Below, piece by piece: positions 6,816-16,873 of a DNA stretch of 51,683 bases (positions are counted from its first letter, which is position 1; each line of letters begins with the position of its first letter). The DNA comes from Pseudomonas aegrilactucae (GTDB taxonomy: Bacteria; Pseudomonadota; Gammaproteobacteria; Pseudomonadales; Pseudomonadaceae): positions 1-51,683 of the forward strand of contig NZ_JAHTBI010000019.1 in the NCBI RefSeq assembly GCF_019168305.1. Direction: 5' to 3'. Below the pieces are notes generated by a model that saw only the letters and a list, made by a program, of their open reading frames with translations, was not told where the DNA came from and ran no database searches. The position numbers were made by a program, and so were the translations under genes.

Positions 6816-8441
6816 TCAGACCGTGAAGCGCTGCACCAGCGCCGACAACTGCGTAGCCAGGCCCGACAGTGCCTGGCTGGCTGCACGGGTCTGTTGTGCG
6901 CCGTCTGCCGAGCGGCTCGACAACTCACGAATGTTGAGCAGGTTGCGGTCGACCTCGCGCGCCACCTGCGCCTGCTCTTCGGCAGCGCTGGCAATCACCA
7001 GGTTGCGCTCGTTGATCTCGCCGATGGCGCTGTAGATACCTTCCAGCACCTGCCCCGAAGCCTGGGTGATGCCCAGTGTGGACTGCGCCCGGCTGGTGCT
7101 GGCCTGCATCGATTGCACCGCCGCCTGCGTGCCCTGTTGCACGCTGGTCATCATCTGCTCGATTTCCTGGGTCGACTGCTGGGTGCGATACGCCAGGGTA
7201 CGCACCTCGTCGGCGACCACGGCAAAACCGCGCCCGGCCTCGCCCGCCCGCGCTGCTTCGATGGCCGCATTGAGCGCCAGCAGGTTGGTCTGCTCCGACA
7301 CCGAGCGGATCACTTCCAGCACCTTGCCGATGTCACGAATCTGCACCGCCAGTTGCTGCAGGCGTTCGCCACTGACCTCGACTTCACGGGCCATGGCCTG
7401 GGTGCCGTCGATGTTGTCGTTGACCTGCTGGCGACTCTGTTCGGCCAGTTCGTTGGAGGCGCTGGCCGCTTGCGAGGTGGAGACGGCATTGCGCGCCACT
7501 TCTTCCACCGCCGTGGTCATTTCGGTGACGGCGGTGGCGGCCTGTTCCAGCTCCTGGTCCTGCTGGCGCAGGCTTTGGGTGCTCTGCTCGGTAACGCTGT
7601 CCAGTGCCAGGGCCGCGTCGGCCAACTGGGTCGCGCAGGCCGTGATCTGGCCAAGGGTGTCACGCTGGCTGTGCTGCATGCGTTGCAGTTCGGCAAACAG
7701 CTGGCCGATTTCATTGCTGCTGGCGACCGCCACCGGCAGGCTCAGGTCGCCAGCGGCGATGCGCCGAAAGTGCGCACCGGCCTCCTGCAATGGGCGCAGC
7801 ACGCGGGCGGCGATAAAGCTCCAGCACAACACCGCCAGCAGCACGGTGATCAGGCCCAGCGCCACACTGAGCAGTTGTGCCGTGCCCAGGCGCTGATCGG
7901 AAGCGCTCATGATCTGCTGGCTGCGCTCGGCCAGCGCCGCTACCAGTTGCTGGCGTAGCGCCTGCAATTTGCCCATGGCCTGGCCGGCCTCCACGTTGAC
8001 GGTGAAGTAGTCGTCCAGCGAGCGTGCAAGGGTGGCCGCGCGCTGCCCGGCGACCGCCTTGGCATAGGCCTCGAAGGTGCGCTGCAGCTCTTCGGCCAGG
8101 GCCTTGTGGGCGGGGGCCTGGGTGTGGGCGACGAACTCGGCGACCAGCGTATGGCTGTTGCCGATCAGTGTTTCAGAAAGGGCCAGGCGGGCCTTGGCGC
8201 TGTCGGTATGGCCGCCTTGCTGTTCGATAAAGCCCGACGACACGTTGGCGCTGGCGCGGATCGCCATCAGCAGGGCGTTGTTGAGCCGATCGGACTGGTG
8301 CGCGGTCTGGTCCAGTTCGCGGATCTGCTGGTCGCTGCCCACCGCAGCGCGCCAGGCACTGACGGTGGAGAACAGCAGGGTGGTGCTGAACAGCAGCAAC
8401 ACCCAGAACATACCGGTGCGAATCTTCAGGTCGGCGAACAT
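6816..8441 (-). CDS. Methyl-accepting chemotaxis protein (541 aa)
   Basis: This inner-membrane receptor signals through CheW/CheA. Residues about 8-30 form the first membrane helix, followed by a periplasmic ligand domain of roughly 150 residues predicted all-helical (four-helix-bundle type), a second helix ([18 protein letters not shown]), a HAMP domain ([10 protein letters not shown]) and a long cytoplasmic coiled coil. The hairpin tip [20 protein letters not shown], then [11 protein letters not shown], is the invariant CheA/CheW contact region. There is no C-terminal CheR-tethering pentapeptide. I prefer ATG 8441, preceded by TGGAG, giving [12 protein letters not shown]; ATGs at 8465 and 8477 are alternatives. 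The ligand cannot be told from sequence. Confidence 0.92.
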   Translation of the reverse strand: MFADLKIRTGMFWVLLLFSTTLLFSTVSAWRAAVGSDQQIRELDQTAHQSDRLNNALLMAIRASANVSSGFIEQQGGHTDSAKARLALSETLIGNSHTLVAEFVAHTQAPAHKALAEELQRTFEAYAKAVAGQRAATLARSLDDYFTVNVEAGQAMGKLQALRQQLVAALAERSQQIMSASDQRLGTAQLLSVALGLITVLLAVLCWSFIAARVLRPLQEAGAHFRRIAAGDLSLPVAVASSNEIGQLFAELQRMQHSQRDTLGQITACATQLADAALALDSVTEQSTQSLRQQDQELEQAATAVTEMTTAVEEVARNAVSTSQAASASNELAEQSRQQVNDNIDGTQAMAREVEVSGERLQQLAVQIRDIGKVLEVIRSVSEQTNLLALNAAIEAARAGEAGRGFAVVADEVRTLAYRTQQSTQEIEQMMTSVQQGTQAAVQSMQASTSRAQSTLGITQASGQVLEGIYSAIGEINERNLVIASAAEEQAQVAREVDRNLLNIRELSSRSADGAQQTRAASQALSGLATQLSALVQRFTV

Positions 8442-8576
8442 GCGGGCAATACTCCAGGCAGCCATGGGCGATCCCACGCTGGGGTGGGTAGCCTGCTATC
8501 GGAGTGACTGGGTGGGGACTTGAGGGGGGAAGCGCGGTTGTGTTCGATTATCGAACGGGCTTTGCAGGCGCGGCAC

Positions 8577-9410
8577 TCACTGCCCCGCACACGCCAGTCG
8601 ATAGGCCCCCGGCGTCACCCCGTACGCCTGCTTGAACTGCCGGTTGAAATGGCTCTGGTCGGAATACCCCAGGGCAAATGCCACGTTGAACGGCAGGCAA
8701 TCGCTTTTCAGCAACTCGCGCGCGCGGCTCAAACGGCGCTGCTTGAGCCAGGCATGGGGGGGCAGACCGGTGGCTTGACGAAATACCCGGGCAAAGTGGA
8801 ACGGCGACAAGTTCACCGCCGTGGCCAGCTCTTCCAGCGACGGCGGATACGCCAGGCGGCTGTCCATCAGTTCCTTGGCGCGGGTCACGGCTCCCGGCTC
8901 CTGGCCCGGTGCGCGTGCCTCGCGACCACCGGCATGGCGTTGCACCAGCAGCAACACCGCCTCGCGCCAGGCCGTTTGCTGCTCCAGCGCACTGGCGCCG
9001 TTTTCCGCCAGGCAATGCAGCCCGCTGAACGCCCGCGCCAGCTGCGGATCGTGCAGCACGCTGGCACGGAACGACGGCACCCCGTGGTGCTTGAGTTCCA
9101 GTTCATCCAGCACGCCGGTGATACGCGCCTGCTCGGGGTAGTAGCCGCGATAGCGCCAGCCCTGTTCATGCGCCTTGGCGCCGGTATGCAACTCGTCCGG
9201 GTTGATCAGCACCATGCTGCCCACCGGCGCCAGGTGTTCGCTGCCACGGTGCCAGAAACGCTGGGCACCGGACTCGATGATGGTGATCACATAGCCTTCA
9301 TGCACATGCGGGGCGAAGCGTTGCTGCACATAGCGCGCATGCAGCAGTTCGATATCGCCCAGCGCCGGGGCGTGCCACAGGCGCGTCTGTTCCCGGGGAG
9401 GGTTTTTCAT
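8577..9410 (-). CDS. AraC-family regulator of the azlCD operon (277 aa)
   Basis: The N-terminal cupin-like sensing domain shows HVHEGYVITIIESGAQRF and INPDELHTG. The C-terminal half carries two helix-turn-helix motifs: SLEELATAVNLSPFHFARVF, then NVAFALGYSDQSHFNRQFK with the usual YGVTPGAYR end. ATG 9410 overlaps the azlD stop as ATGA, so it is translated with the transporter genes and probably controls them. AraC-AzlC-AzlD arrangements are common in pseudomonads. Longer upstream reading frame (to 9491) overlaps azlD deeply and is rejected. Confidence 0.9.
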   Translation of the reverse strand: MKNPPREQTRLWHAPALGDIELLHARYVQQRFAPHVHEGYVITIIESGAQRFWHRGSEHLAPVGSMVLINPDELHTGAKAHEQGWRYRGYYPEQARITGVLDELELKHHGVPSFRASVLHDPQLARAFSGLHCLAENGASALEQQTAWREAVLLLVQRHAGGREARAPGQEPGAVTRAKELMDSRLAYPPSLEELATAVNLSPFHFARVFRQATGLPPHAWLKQRRLSRARELLKSDCLPFNVAFALGYSDQSHFNRQFKQAYGVTPGAYRLACAGQ

Positions 9411-9730
9411 GGGGTACCGTCGAGCCACCAGCGCAGCACGAAGAACAACGCCATGCTCGCCAGCATGCTGAACAGCACGCTGCGCGTCCACAGCACCAGC
9501 ACGATGGCCACCAGCGAGCCCATCAGGTAAGGGTTGCTCAGGCTCAGGTCGAGCTGGTGCTCGGGCAGGAACACGATCGGCCCGCAGATCGCGGTGAGCA
9601 TGCCCGGTACGGCAAAGCCCAGGAACTGGCGCGCATTCGAACTCAGGCGCAACGGCAGGCGCGGTTCCAGAAAGGCATAGCGGTTGAGAAACACCAGCAG
9701 GCCCATGCCCAGGATCAACACAAAGATCAT
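9407..9730 (-). CDS. azlD: AzlD-type branched-chain amino acid export subunit (107 aa)
   Basis: The small partner of AzlC is a protein with four hydrophobic segments beginning MIFVLILGMGLLVFLNRYAF; the RLPLRLSSNARQFLGFAVPG region is typical of AzlD. Together with AzlC it exports branched-chain amino acids or analogues in characterised relatives. ATG 9730 overlaps the azlC stop as ATGA, and its own stop overlaps the araC start in the same way. The longer frame to 9859 is inside azlC and rejected. Confidence 0.88.
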   Translation of the reverse strand: MIFVLILGMGLLVFLNRYAFLEPRLPLRLSSNARQFLGFAVPGMLTAICGPIVFLPEHQLDLSLSNPYLMGSLVAIVLVLWTRSVLFSMLASMALFFVLRWWLDGTP

Positions 9731-10425
9731 GTCCGCGCCCCCGTCAGTTTCTGGCACACGAACCCTGCGCTCATGCCCAGCAGCCCGGCCAGCACCAGCG
9801 CGGTTTCCCACTGCCAGAAGCTGAACAGCACCGAACTGAACAGCGACACGGCCACGCACACCACGGTGGGCAGGTTGCGCACCAGTGGCGCGATCAGCGC
9901 GACGAAGGTGGCGACGATCGAGAAGTCCAGGCCCAACTGGTCCAGGTGCGGGATGTTGCGCCCCAGCACGATGCCGGCCAGGGTGAACAGGTTCCAGGCA
10001 ATGTAGAAGGTCAGGCCCACGCCCAGGGCGTACCAGCGGTTGAACTGCTGGCGGTCGTATTGGCTGGTCAGGGCGAAGAACTCATCGGTCAGCAGAAACC
10101 CCAGGCCCAGGCGCCAGCGCAACGGCAGCTCGGAAATCACCGGGCGCATCGACAGGCCATACAGCAGGTGCTGCGAGGTCAGCAGCAGGGTGGTGAGCAG
10201 GATCGAGAACAGGTTGGCGCCGCCCTTGAGCATGCCGATCGCCACCAGTTGCGCGGCGCCGGCGAACACGATGGCGGACAGCCCCTGGCCTTCGAGCGCG
10301 GTCAGGTTGGCTTCGATGGCCATGGAACCGGCAAGCAGGCCCCACGGCGCGACGGCCAGCGAAAGCGGCAGGATAGCGATGGCGCCCTGGGTAAAGGCGG
10401 CGCGGGCAAGGGCAGGGCTGGACAT
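9727..10425 (-). CDS. azlC: AzlC-type branched-chain amino acid exporter (232 aa)
   Basis: This is an inner-membrane protein with about six hydrophobic helices. Family features include GAIAILPLSLAVAPWGLLAG near the start, FAGAAQLVAIGMLKGGA in the first third, and LLTDEFFALTSQYD in the middle, the last being diagnostic for AzlC. It is first gene of the azlC-azlD-araC operon. ATG 10425 gives MSSPALARAAF; a GTG at 10434 is an alternative and neither has a strong ribosome site. Substrate of this copy is inferred from the family. Confidence 0.9.
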   Translation of the reverse strand: MSSPALARAAFTQGAIAILPLSLAVAPWGLLAGSMAIEANLTALEGQGLSAIVFAGAAQLVAIGMLKGGANLFSILLTTLLLTSQHLLYGLSMRPVISELPLRWRLGLGFLLTDEFFALTSQYDRQQFNRWYALGVGLTFYIAWNLFTLAGIVLGRNIPHLDQLGLDFSIVATFVALIAPLVRNLPTVVCVAVSLFSSVLFSFWQWETALVLAGLLGMSAGFVCQKLTGART

Positions 10426-10509
10426 GAACGACACACGCTTGGAATCGGAGCCACAGGATGCCAGAGCCGCTGTCGCTTGCCTTGTACGATCTTGCTGTGG
10501 GCGGGCAAA

Positions 10510-11202
10510 TCAGCGCTGGCTGGTCAGGCGTCGCTGCGCGGGCAGGCAGCCATTGATATCGACCGCTTTCTGGTAATAGGCCTGGTCGTGGCTGGGGTCG
10601 ATGGCGCCGAGCAGGCGGTAGACCTCGGCCTGGAAGTCACGCTGGCGGCCCCACTGCATGTTCAACCCCTGTGGACGCTGGCGGATGCACTCCAGGCGCA
10701 CCGCCGGCTGCGGGTAGTAGGCCGCATACAGGGTGGTCATCAGCGGCACGCGCTCCATCCCCTGGCGGTAGGCGTTGCTGTTGCCAAAGTCGCTGCACCA
10801 GGGCGTGATGCCCAGGGCCGCCGGGGCAAAGCCCTGGCCAATGCTGGCCTCGAGCAGCGGGCAGGCCGCGGCGGCAATGTCTTTTTGCGGCAGGTAGGTG
10901 ATGTAGAACAACGCCAGGCGGTACTGCGCCACCGGATGCTGGAGTTCGGCGGCCTTGCGCAGCAGCGCCACGGCAGGCTCCAGGGTACGCCCCAGCGCCT
11001 CGACCTCGACGATCAGCTCCTGGTCGCCCGGGTCGGGGGCCAGCGGCAAGGCCTGGCTTTGCGCATCGGCCTGCTCCAGGAACGGCAACGCCTGGCGGTA
11101 CAGCAGGTCGGCATGCGGGTCGATGCGCACCTCGTCGGCCAGCGCCATCAGTGGCAACAGGCACAACAGGCCGAGCAGGCGGCGGTCAGCAGGCACGTTC
11201 AC
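10510..11202 (-). CDS. Periplasmic Sel1/TPR-like repeat protein (230 aa)
   Basis: A signal peptide is visible (RRLLGLLCLLPLMALA, with cleavage after ALA), so the mature part is likely periplasmic. The rest is helical with one clear Sel1-type unit, AAELQHPVAQYRLALFY, then ASIGQGFAPAALG, and four cysteines. Sel1-like proteins act as binding scaffolds; no partner is evident here. The start at 11202 overlaps the preceding LysR gene by 17 bases, suggesting one transcript. Function unknown. Confidence 0.75.
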   Translation of the reverse strand: MNVPADRRLLGLLCLLPLMALADEVRIDPHADLLYRQALPFLEQADAQSQALPLAPDPGDQELIVEVEALGRTLEPAVALLRKAAELQHPVAQYRLALFYITYLPQKDIAAAACPLLEASIGQGFAPAALGITPWCSDFGNSNAYRQGMERVPLMTTLYAAYYPQPAVRLECIRQRPQGLNMQWGRQRDFQAEVYRLLGAIDPSHDQAYYQKAVDINGCLPAQRRLTSQR

Positions 11203-12202
11203 GATCCATACGGTTAAAAGGTTTGGCGCTGTTCATGGTGGCAGTGGGGCGATCCATCGGCGTTGAGGGCTCCTGAGCCGGCATTCTAGCGGTTGGTGGC
11301 AGTTGGGCAAACAGCCGTTGCTCCATAAAGTCGATGAACACCCGCAGCTTGGGTGACATCTGTCGCCCCGAGGGCCACAACAGGTACAGGCAGCCGCGGT
11401 TGTCGAGGTGCTCGTCCAGCACCGTCACCAGTTCGCCCCGCGCCAATTGCGGGAGGATGGTGAAGTCGGGCAGGCAGGCGATCCCGTGGCCGCGCACGGC
11501 GAAACAGATTCGGGTTTCCAGGTGGTTGCACACCATCGACACCGGAATTTCGTAGTCCGGCGCGCCTTCGGCGCGGCGCAACGGCCAGCGTTGCAGCTTG
11601 CCGGTGGTCAGGAAGCGATAGTGCAGGCCATTGTGGCCGGCCAATTGCCCCGGGTGGTGCGGAGTGCCATGGCGCTCGAAGTAGGCCGGCGAGCCCACCA
11701 GCACATGGCGAAAATCAACCAGGCGGCGTGCGTTCAGGCGCGAGTCGGCAGGCTCGCCGGCGCGCAGCACCACGTCGAAACCTTCGCCCACGATATCCAC
11801 CATGCGGTCGCTGAAGTCCAGGTCCAGCTCGACCTGCGGGTACTGTCCGATGAAGTCGCTGAGCAGCGGCACGATCATGCTGCTGACTTGCGGCAGGCTT
11901 ACGCGCAGTTTGCCGCGAGGCGCCTGGCTGGCCTGCGAGAGTTCCACTTCGGTGGCCTCGATTTCGGCCAGGATGCGCCGGCTGCGCTCCAGAAACAGCG
12001 TGCCCTCGGCGGTCAGGGTGATGCTGCGCGTGCTGCGGTGAAACAGGCGCACCCCAAGCTTGCTCTCCAGCCGCGCCACGCGCTTGCCGATCGCCGAGGC
12101 GCTGACACCCAGGGCCTTGCCGGCGGCGACGAAGCTGCGGGTGTCGGCCACTTTCACGAACACCACAAAGCCGCTGAGGCTATCCACTGCCTGATCTCCC
12201 AT
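11186..12202 (-). CDS. LysR-family transcriptional regulator (338 aa)
   Basis: The N-terminal winged helix-turn-helix reads FVKVADTRSFVAAGKALGVS, then SASAIGKRVARLE and FHRSTRSITLT. The effector domain resembles the CrgA/DmlR-like group (RGKLRVSLPQ, GEGFDVVLRAGEPADS, CLPDFTI). ATG 12202 gives MGDQAVDSLSGF; the longer frame to 12262 runs into the divergent MFS promoter. The C-terminus has an unusually long tail (PAQEPSTPMDRP onward). It is divergent from the MFS gene 100 bases away and probably regulates it. Confidence 0.9.
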   Translation of the reverse strand: MGDQAVDSLSGFVVFVKVADTRSFVAAGKALGVSASAIGKRVARLESKLGVRLFHRSTRSITLTAEGTLFLERSRRILAEIEATEVELSQASQAPRGKLRVSLPQVSSMIVPLLSDFIGQYPQVELDLDFSDRMVDIVGEGFDVVLRAGEPADSRLNARRLVDFRHVLVGSPAYFERHGTPHHPGQLAGHNGLHYRFLTTGKLQRWPLRRAEGAPDYEIPVSMVCNHLETRICFAVRGHGIACLPDFTILPQLARGELVTVLDEHLDNRGCLYLLWPSGRQMSPKLRVFIDFMEQRLFAQLPPTARMPAQEPSTPMDRPTATMNSAKPFNRMDRERAC

Positions 12203-12304
12203 TGCGGACACCGTGGTCCGTAGTGAGCGGAATTCTACCCGTCTTTTTCCGCAGTAGGGCAAGGATTACCGTGCACCCACTTTCTTGCAATCAGGAGCCA
12301 GACC

Positions 12305-13519
12305 ATGTCCCAGAGCAGTTGCCCGGCGCAACCCGCTGCCATTCACGATGCCGAGCCGGCCTTCCCCTTGTCCGGCTTGCTGGCGCTGTCGATGGCCGGC
12401 TTCATCGCCATTCTCACCGAAACCCTGCCGGCTGGCTTGCTCGGCCATATCGCCAGTGGCCTGCGCATCAGCGAGGCGATGGCCGGGCAACTGGTTACCG
12501 CCTATGCACTGGGTTCGTTTGTGGCGGCCATTCCGTTGGTGACCCTGACCCAGGGCTGGCGTCGGCGCACTGTGCTGATGTTGGCGATTGTCGGCTTTGG
12601 TGTGTTCAACACGGTCACCGCACTGTCCGAGCACTACACCCTGACCCTGTTGGCGCGCTTCATGTGCGGGGTGGCGGCGGGGCTGGCGTGGGGCGTGATT
12701 GCCGGTTACGCACGGCGCATGGTCAGCGTCAGCCAGCAGGGCCGGGCCATGGCCGTGGCGATGATCGGCGCGCCGCTGGCGCTGTCGCTGGGCGTGCCGG
12801 CCGGCACCTGGCTGGGTGACCTGCTGGGCTGGCGCAGCACCTTCGTGCTGGTGTCGCTGGCGACCCTGGTGCTGATGGGGTGGGTGCTGCTGAGGGTGCC
12901 GGACTTCGACGGTTTGCCCGCCGGCAAGCGCGCGACCATCGCCCAGGTGCTTGGCACGCCGGGGGTAGGTGCGGTGCTGGCAGTGATTTTCACCTGGGTG
13001 CTGGCGCACAACATTCTCTACACCTACATCGTGCCCTTCCTGCTGGCGGCGGGCGTGGCCGGCAGCACCGGGCAGGTACTGCTGCTGTTCGGTTGCGCCG
13101 GGTTGGGCGGGATCGCAGTGGTGGGTGCGCTGATCGACCGGCACCTGCGCCGGCTGGTGCTGGGCAGCCTGGCCGGCTTTGGCGTGGCGGCGGTGCTGCT
13201 GGGCCTGGCTGCCGGCCAGCCGTGGCTGATCTACGTCAGTGTCGCGCTGTGGGGGCTGACCTTCGGCGGGGCTGGCACCTTGCTGCAAACCGCCAGCGCG
13301 GATGCGGCGGGCGAGGGCGCGGATGTCGCGCAATCGATGATCGTCACCGTCTGGAACCTGGCCATTGCCGTGGCCGGGCTGGTGGGCGGCGTGTTGCTCA
13401 GCCAGGTCGGTGTGACCCGCTTCCCGTGGCTGTTGCTGGCACTGGTGGGCCTGGCGCTGGCCCTGACCTGGCAAGCGCGTGGTCACGGCTTCCCGGTCGG
13501 CAAGCGCAATCACGCCTGA
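12305..13519 (+). CDS. MFS transporter, AraJ/YdhP-like exporter (404 aa)
   Basis: Twelve hydrophobic segments are visible. The sequence follows the DHA1 arabinose-efflux-like pattern: [24 protein letters not shown] at helix 1, the [13 protein letters not shown] motif, R-rich loop GWRRRTVLM after helix 2, and a repeat of the fold after about residue 210. Such proteins export sugars or drugs in relatives. GCCAGACC rather than a good ribosome site precedes ATG 12305. The divergent LysR gene is the likely regulator. Substrate unknown. Confidence 0.9.
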   Translation: MSQSSCPAQPAAIHDAEPAFPLSGLLALSMAGFIAILTETLPAGLLGHIASGLRISEAMAGQLVTAYALGSFVAAIPLVTLTQGWRRRTVLMLAIVGFGVFNTVTALSEHYTLTLLARFMCGVAAGLAWGVIAGYARRMVSVSQQGRAMAVAMIGAPLALSLGVPAGTWLGDLLGWRSTFVLVSLATLVLMGWVLLRVPDFDGLPAGKRATIAQVLGTPGVGAVLAVIFTWVLAHNILYTYIVPFLLAAGVAGSTGQVLLLFGCAGLGGIAVVGALIDRHLRRLVLGSLAGFGVAAVLLGLAAGQPWLIYVSVALWGLTFGGAGTLLQTASADAAGEGADVAQSMIVTVWNLAIAVAGLVGGVLLSQVGVTRFPWLLLALVGLALALTWQARGHGFPVGKRNHA

Positions 13520-13572
13520 GTGTCGCGGGTCAGGTAGAATCCGCCCATTCAGACGGGTTCGAGGTTGCAGCG

Positions 13573-15933
13573 GTGGAGGTTCAACAGGGCTTTGTGCTCA
13601 CCCGGCACTGGCGGGATACGCCAGACGGCACGTGCGTGGAGTTCTGGCTGGCGACCGACCAGGGCCCGCGCCAGTTGCGCCTGCCGTTGCAGACCTCGGT
13701 GGCGTTCGTCGCCGCCACGCAGCGTGCCCAGGTCGAGGCGCTGATGCGCACCGAGCGTGGCATCGAGCTACGTGAACTGGCGTTGTGCGACTTCCAGCAG
13801 CGCCCGGTGCTGGGTGTGTATTGCCGCCATCACCGTCAGCTGATGCAACTGGACAAGCGCCTGCGCGCCGCCGGTGTCGAGTTGCTGGAGGCCGATATCC
13901 GCCCGCCGGAGCGCTACCTGATGGAACGTTTCATCACCGCCCCGGTGAGTTTCAGCGGTACACCCGATGCCGACGGCCTGCTGCTCGACGCCCAGCTCAA
14001 GCCCGCCCCGGACTATCGCCCGACGTTGCGCCTGGTATCGCTGGACATCGAGACCACCGAGCGTGGCGAGTTGTATTCGATCGCGCTTGAAGGGTGCGGC
14101 CAGCGCCAGGTGTACATGCTCGGCCCGGCCAACGGCGACGCCGGTAGCGTGGACTTCGACCTGGCGTATTGCGACAGCCGTGCGCAGTTGCTGGAGTGCC
14201 TGAATGACTGGATGGCGCGCCACGACCCCGACGCGATCATCGGCTGGAATCTGGTGCAGTTCGACCTGCGCGTGCTGCACGCGCACGCCCAGCAGTTGCA
14301 GGTGCCACTGCGCCTGGGGCGCGGCGGCGAGGTGATGGCGTGGCGCGAGCACGGCAGCCGCACGCATTTTTTCGCGGCGGCGGCGGGGCGCCTGATCATC
14401 GATGGCATCGAAGCGCTGCGCTCGGCGACCTGGAGTTTCCCCTCGTTCAGCCTGGAGAACGTCGCGCAGACCCTGCTCGGTGAAGGCAAGGCAATCGACA
14501 CGCCGTACCAGCGCATGGACGAAATCAACCGCATGTTCGCCGAGGACAAGCCGGCCCTGGCCCGCTACAACCTCAAGGACTGCGAGCTGGTCACGCGCAT
14601 CTTCGCCAGGACCGAGCTGTTGACGTTCCTGCTCGAGCGCGCCACGGTCACCGGCTTGCCGGCCGACCGCAGCGGCGGCTCGGTGGCGGCGTTCTGTCAC
14701 CTGTACATTCCGCTGATGCACCGCCAGGGCTTTGTTGCGCCCAGCCTGGGCGGGCGACCGGACGAAGCCAGCCCGGGCGGTTTTGTGATGGACTCGCGGC
14801 CCGGCCTGTACGAGTCGGTGCTGGTACTGGACTACAAGAGCCTGTACCCCTCGATCATCCGCACCTTCCTGATCGACCCGATTGGCCTGGTCGAAGGCTT
14901 GCGCCAGCCCGACGACGTGCACTCGGTGCCGGGTTTTCGCGGGGCGCGCTTCTCACGCACGCGCCATTGCCTGCCGGCGATCGTGGAGCGCGTATGGCAG
15001 GGCCGCGAACAGGCCAAGCGCGAGCGCAACGCGCCGTTGTCGCAGGCGTTGAAAATCATCATGAATGCGTTCTATGGCGTGCTGGGTTCCAACGGCTGTC
15101 GATTCTTCGACCCGCGCCTGGCATCGTCGATCACGATGCGTGGGCACGAGATCATGCGCCGTACCCGTGAACTGATAGAGGCCCAGGGGTATGCGGTGAT
15201 CTATGGCGATACCGACTCCACCTTCGTGTGGCTCAAGGGCCCGCACGATGAGGCGCAGGCCGGCGCCATCGGGCGTGCACTGGTGCAGCAGGTCAACCAG
15301 TGGTGGCGCGAGCATCTGCGCGAGGCGTACGGCCTGGACAGCGCGCTGGAGCTGCAGTACGAAACGCACTACAAGCGCTTCCTGATGCCGACCATTCGCG
15401 GCGCCGAGGAGGGCAGCAAGAAGCGCTACGCCGGGTTGGTGCAGCGTGCCGACGGCGAGCACGAAATGGTCTACAAGGGGCTGGAGACGGTGCGCACCGA
15501 CTGGTCGCCGCTGGCCCAGCAGTTTCAGCAGGCGTTGTACCAGCGCATCTTCGAGCGCCAGCCGTATCAGGCGTACATCAAGGACTATGTGCGCCAGATG
15601 CTGGCGGGTGAACTGGATGAGCTGCTGGTGTACCGCAAGCGCCTGCGCCGGCCGCTGGGCGATTACCAGCGCAACGTGCCGCCGCATGTGCGTGCGGCGC
15701 GGCTGGCCGATGAGTACAACGACACCCAGGGCCGGCCACGGCAGTACCAGAATGGCGGCTGGATCAGTTACCTGATTACCCTGGGCGGGCCCGAGCCACT
15801 GGAAAACCTGCGCAGCGGGATCGACTACGACCACTACCTGACGCGGCAGTTGCAGCCGGTGGCGGATGCGATCCTGCCGTTCGTGGGGGATGATTTCAGC
15901 ACGCTGATCGACCGGCAGATGGGGTTGTTCTAG
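13573..15933 (+). CDS. polB: DNA polymerase II, family B (786 aa)
   Basis: This is a repair and translesion DNA polymerase with proofreading; length is close to the 783 residues of E. coli Pol II. The N-terminal exonuclease domain shows SLDIETTE near residue 155 and [12 protein letters not shown]. Polymerase motif A is [14 protein letters not shown] near 418, motif B has [14 protein letters not shown], and motif C is [10 protein letters not shown] near 543. I chose GTG 13573 (GAGG eight bases upstream), giving a start [14 protein letters not shown] like other Pseudomonas copies; the frame is open much further upstream within the MFS gene but that is not coding. The gene begins 53 bases after the MFS stop. 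I see no LexA-type site in that gap. Confidence 0.95.
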   Translation: MEVQQGFVLTRHWRDTPDGTCVEFWLATDQGPRQLRLPLQTSVAFVAATQRAQVEALMRTERGIELRELALCDFQQRPVLGVYCRHHRQLMQLDKRLRAAGVELLEADIRPPERYLMERFITAPVSFSGTPDADGLLLDAQLKPAPDYRPTLRLVSLDIETTERGELYSIALEGCGQRQVYMLGPANGDAGSVDFDLAYCDSRAQLLECLNDWMARHDPDAIIGWNLVQFDLRVLHAHAQQLQVPLRLGRGGEVMAWREHGSRTHFFAAAAGRLIIDGIEALRSATWSFPSFSLENVAQTLLGEGKAIDTPYQRMDEINRMFAEDKPALARYNLKDCELVTRIFARTELLTFLLERATVTGLPADRSGGSVAAFCHLYIPLMHRQGFVAPSLGGRPDEASPGGFVMDSRPGLYESVLVLDYKSLYPSIIRTFLIDPIGLVEGLRQPDDVHSVPGFRGARFSRTRHCLPAIVERVWQGREQAKRERNAPLSQALKIIMNAFYGVLGSNGCRFFDPRLASSITMRGHEIMRRTRELIEAQGYAVIYGDTDSTFVWLKGPHDEAQAGAIGRALVQQVNQWWREHLREAYGLDSALELQYETHYKRFLMPTIRGAEEGSKKRYAGLVQRADGEHEMVYKGLETVRTDWSPLAQQFQQALYQRIFERQPYQAYIKDYVRQMLAGELDELLVYRKRLRRPLGDYQRNVPPHVRAARLADEYNDTQGRPRQYQNGGWISYLITLGGPEPLENLRSGIDYDHYLTRQLQPVADAILPFVGDDFSTLIDRQMGLF

Positions 15934-16126
15934 CCAGTGCCGGCAAAGAGGCCCCTGCAATCACCACACCTGAACACTTCAGCTATCCTCACCCCATGCG
16001 CAGCTGTCGCTGAAACCGGAAGTTACTTTTTGTAGCCGCCATCAGCGCCAGCAGTCGTTTAGGCTCCGTCGGATCTTTCGCTTCGATCTGTAGTCTTTGG
16101 TGCATGGAAACAAGAAGGAGATGCAC

Positions 16127-16681
16127 ATGCTTGTCCGGTCACTGACCCTCGCCACCTTGCTGGCTGCTGCCAGCCCTCTGCTCGCCGACGACGCGCCCCT
16201 GGCCGTGGACCTGGGCAAGTCCCGCCCGTTGATCGTGATTGCGCCGAGTACGGCCGACCCGACCTTGCGCACGTTGAACAAGGCGCTGGACGACCCGGCC
16301 ACCAGGTCCAAGTTCCAGGAACGCAACCTGGTGCTGTACAGCGTGGCGAACATGGTGGGCAAGCGGGAGGACAAGTTCCTTGAGCAGCAGACCACCATGG
16401 CGCTGATTCGCGAACTCAACCTGGGGGCGCGCAAGGGGACGCAGGTGGTGCTGGTGGGCAAGGATGGCGAAAAGCATGTCATCGAGCATCACGGCACGGT
16501 GGAGCCTGATCAGATTTTTGCGGCGGTCGACCAGTTGCCGGCCAGTGAAAAGGCCATTGTCGCGCCGGCCCCTGCCGAGGCTGCGGCGGCCGAACCTGCG
16601 GCACCGGGCAAGGCGGGCAAGCCTGCCAAACCGGTCAAGCCCGCCAAGCCGGCGGCGCCGCCCAAGCCACTGGAAGACTGA
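16127..16681 (+). CDS. DUF4174-like secreted protein with Ala/Pro/Lys-rich tail (184 aa)
   Basis: The signal peptide is clear (MLVRSLTLATLLAAASPLLA, cleavage before DDAPL). A thioredoxin-like DUF4174 domain follows, with KSRPLIVIAPS, QERNLVLYSV, and a QVVLVGKDGEKH stretch. The last 55 residues are low complexity, ending in KPAKPVKPAKPAAPPKP, and may bind the cell wall or nucleic acid. AAGGAG sits six bases before ATG 16127; an ATG at 16121 is directly against the ribosome site and is rejected. Exported, function unknown, single gene. Confidence 0.8.
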   Translation: MLVRSLTLATLLAAASPLLADDAPLAVDLGKSRPLIVIAPSTADPTLRTLNKALDDPATRSKFQERNLVLYSVANMVGKREDKFLEQQTTMALIRELNLGARKGTQVVLVGKDGEKHVIEHHGTVEPDQIFAAVDQLPASEKAIVAPAPAEAAAAEPAAPGKAGKPAKPVKPAKPAAPPKPLED

Positions 16682-16844
16682 GGCGGCATTTCCTCAGATC
16701 TGAAGCCAAGCAAGCGGGGCTGACAACGCCTATGGATCAGGCCATGGCGCGTTGCAGCAAATGTGGGAGCAACGCGCCACGGTCTGATCGGTCGGTGTTG
16801 TCAGCCTTCGTCTGCTCGTCTGCAGGTCGCGTCGGCGCCAACCC

Positions 16845-16869
16845 TGTGGGCGCTGGCTTGCCAGCGAAG
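16845..16869 (+). repeat. Single REP element
   Basis: TGTGGGCGCTGGCTTGCCAGCGAAG is one Pseudomonas REP with the palindromic core GCTGGCTTGCCAGC. It lies just after the stop of the minus-strand LysR gene and has no facing partner. Confidence 0.85.
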
Positions 16870-16873
16870 CTGT

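Noticed and set aside
12880..13572. N-terminal extension of polB making a 1017-residue protein
   Set aside because: This part lies within the MFS gene in another frame, and polB homology begins at 13573 with its own ribosome site.
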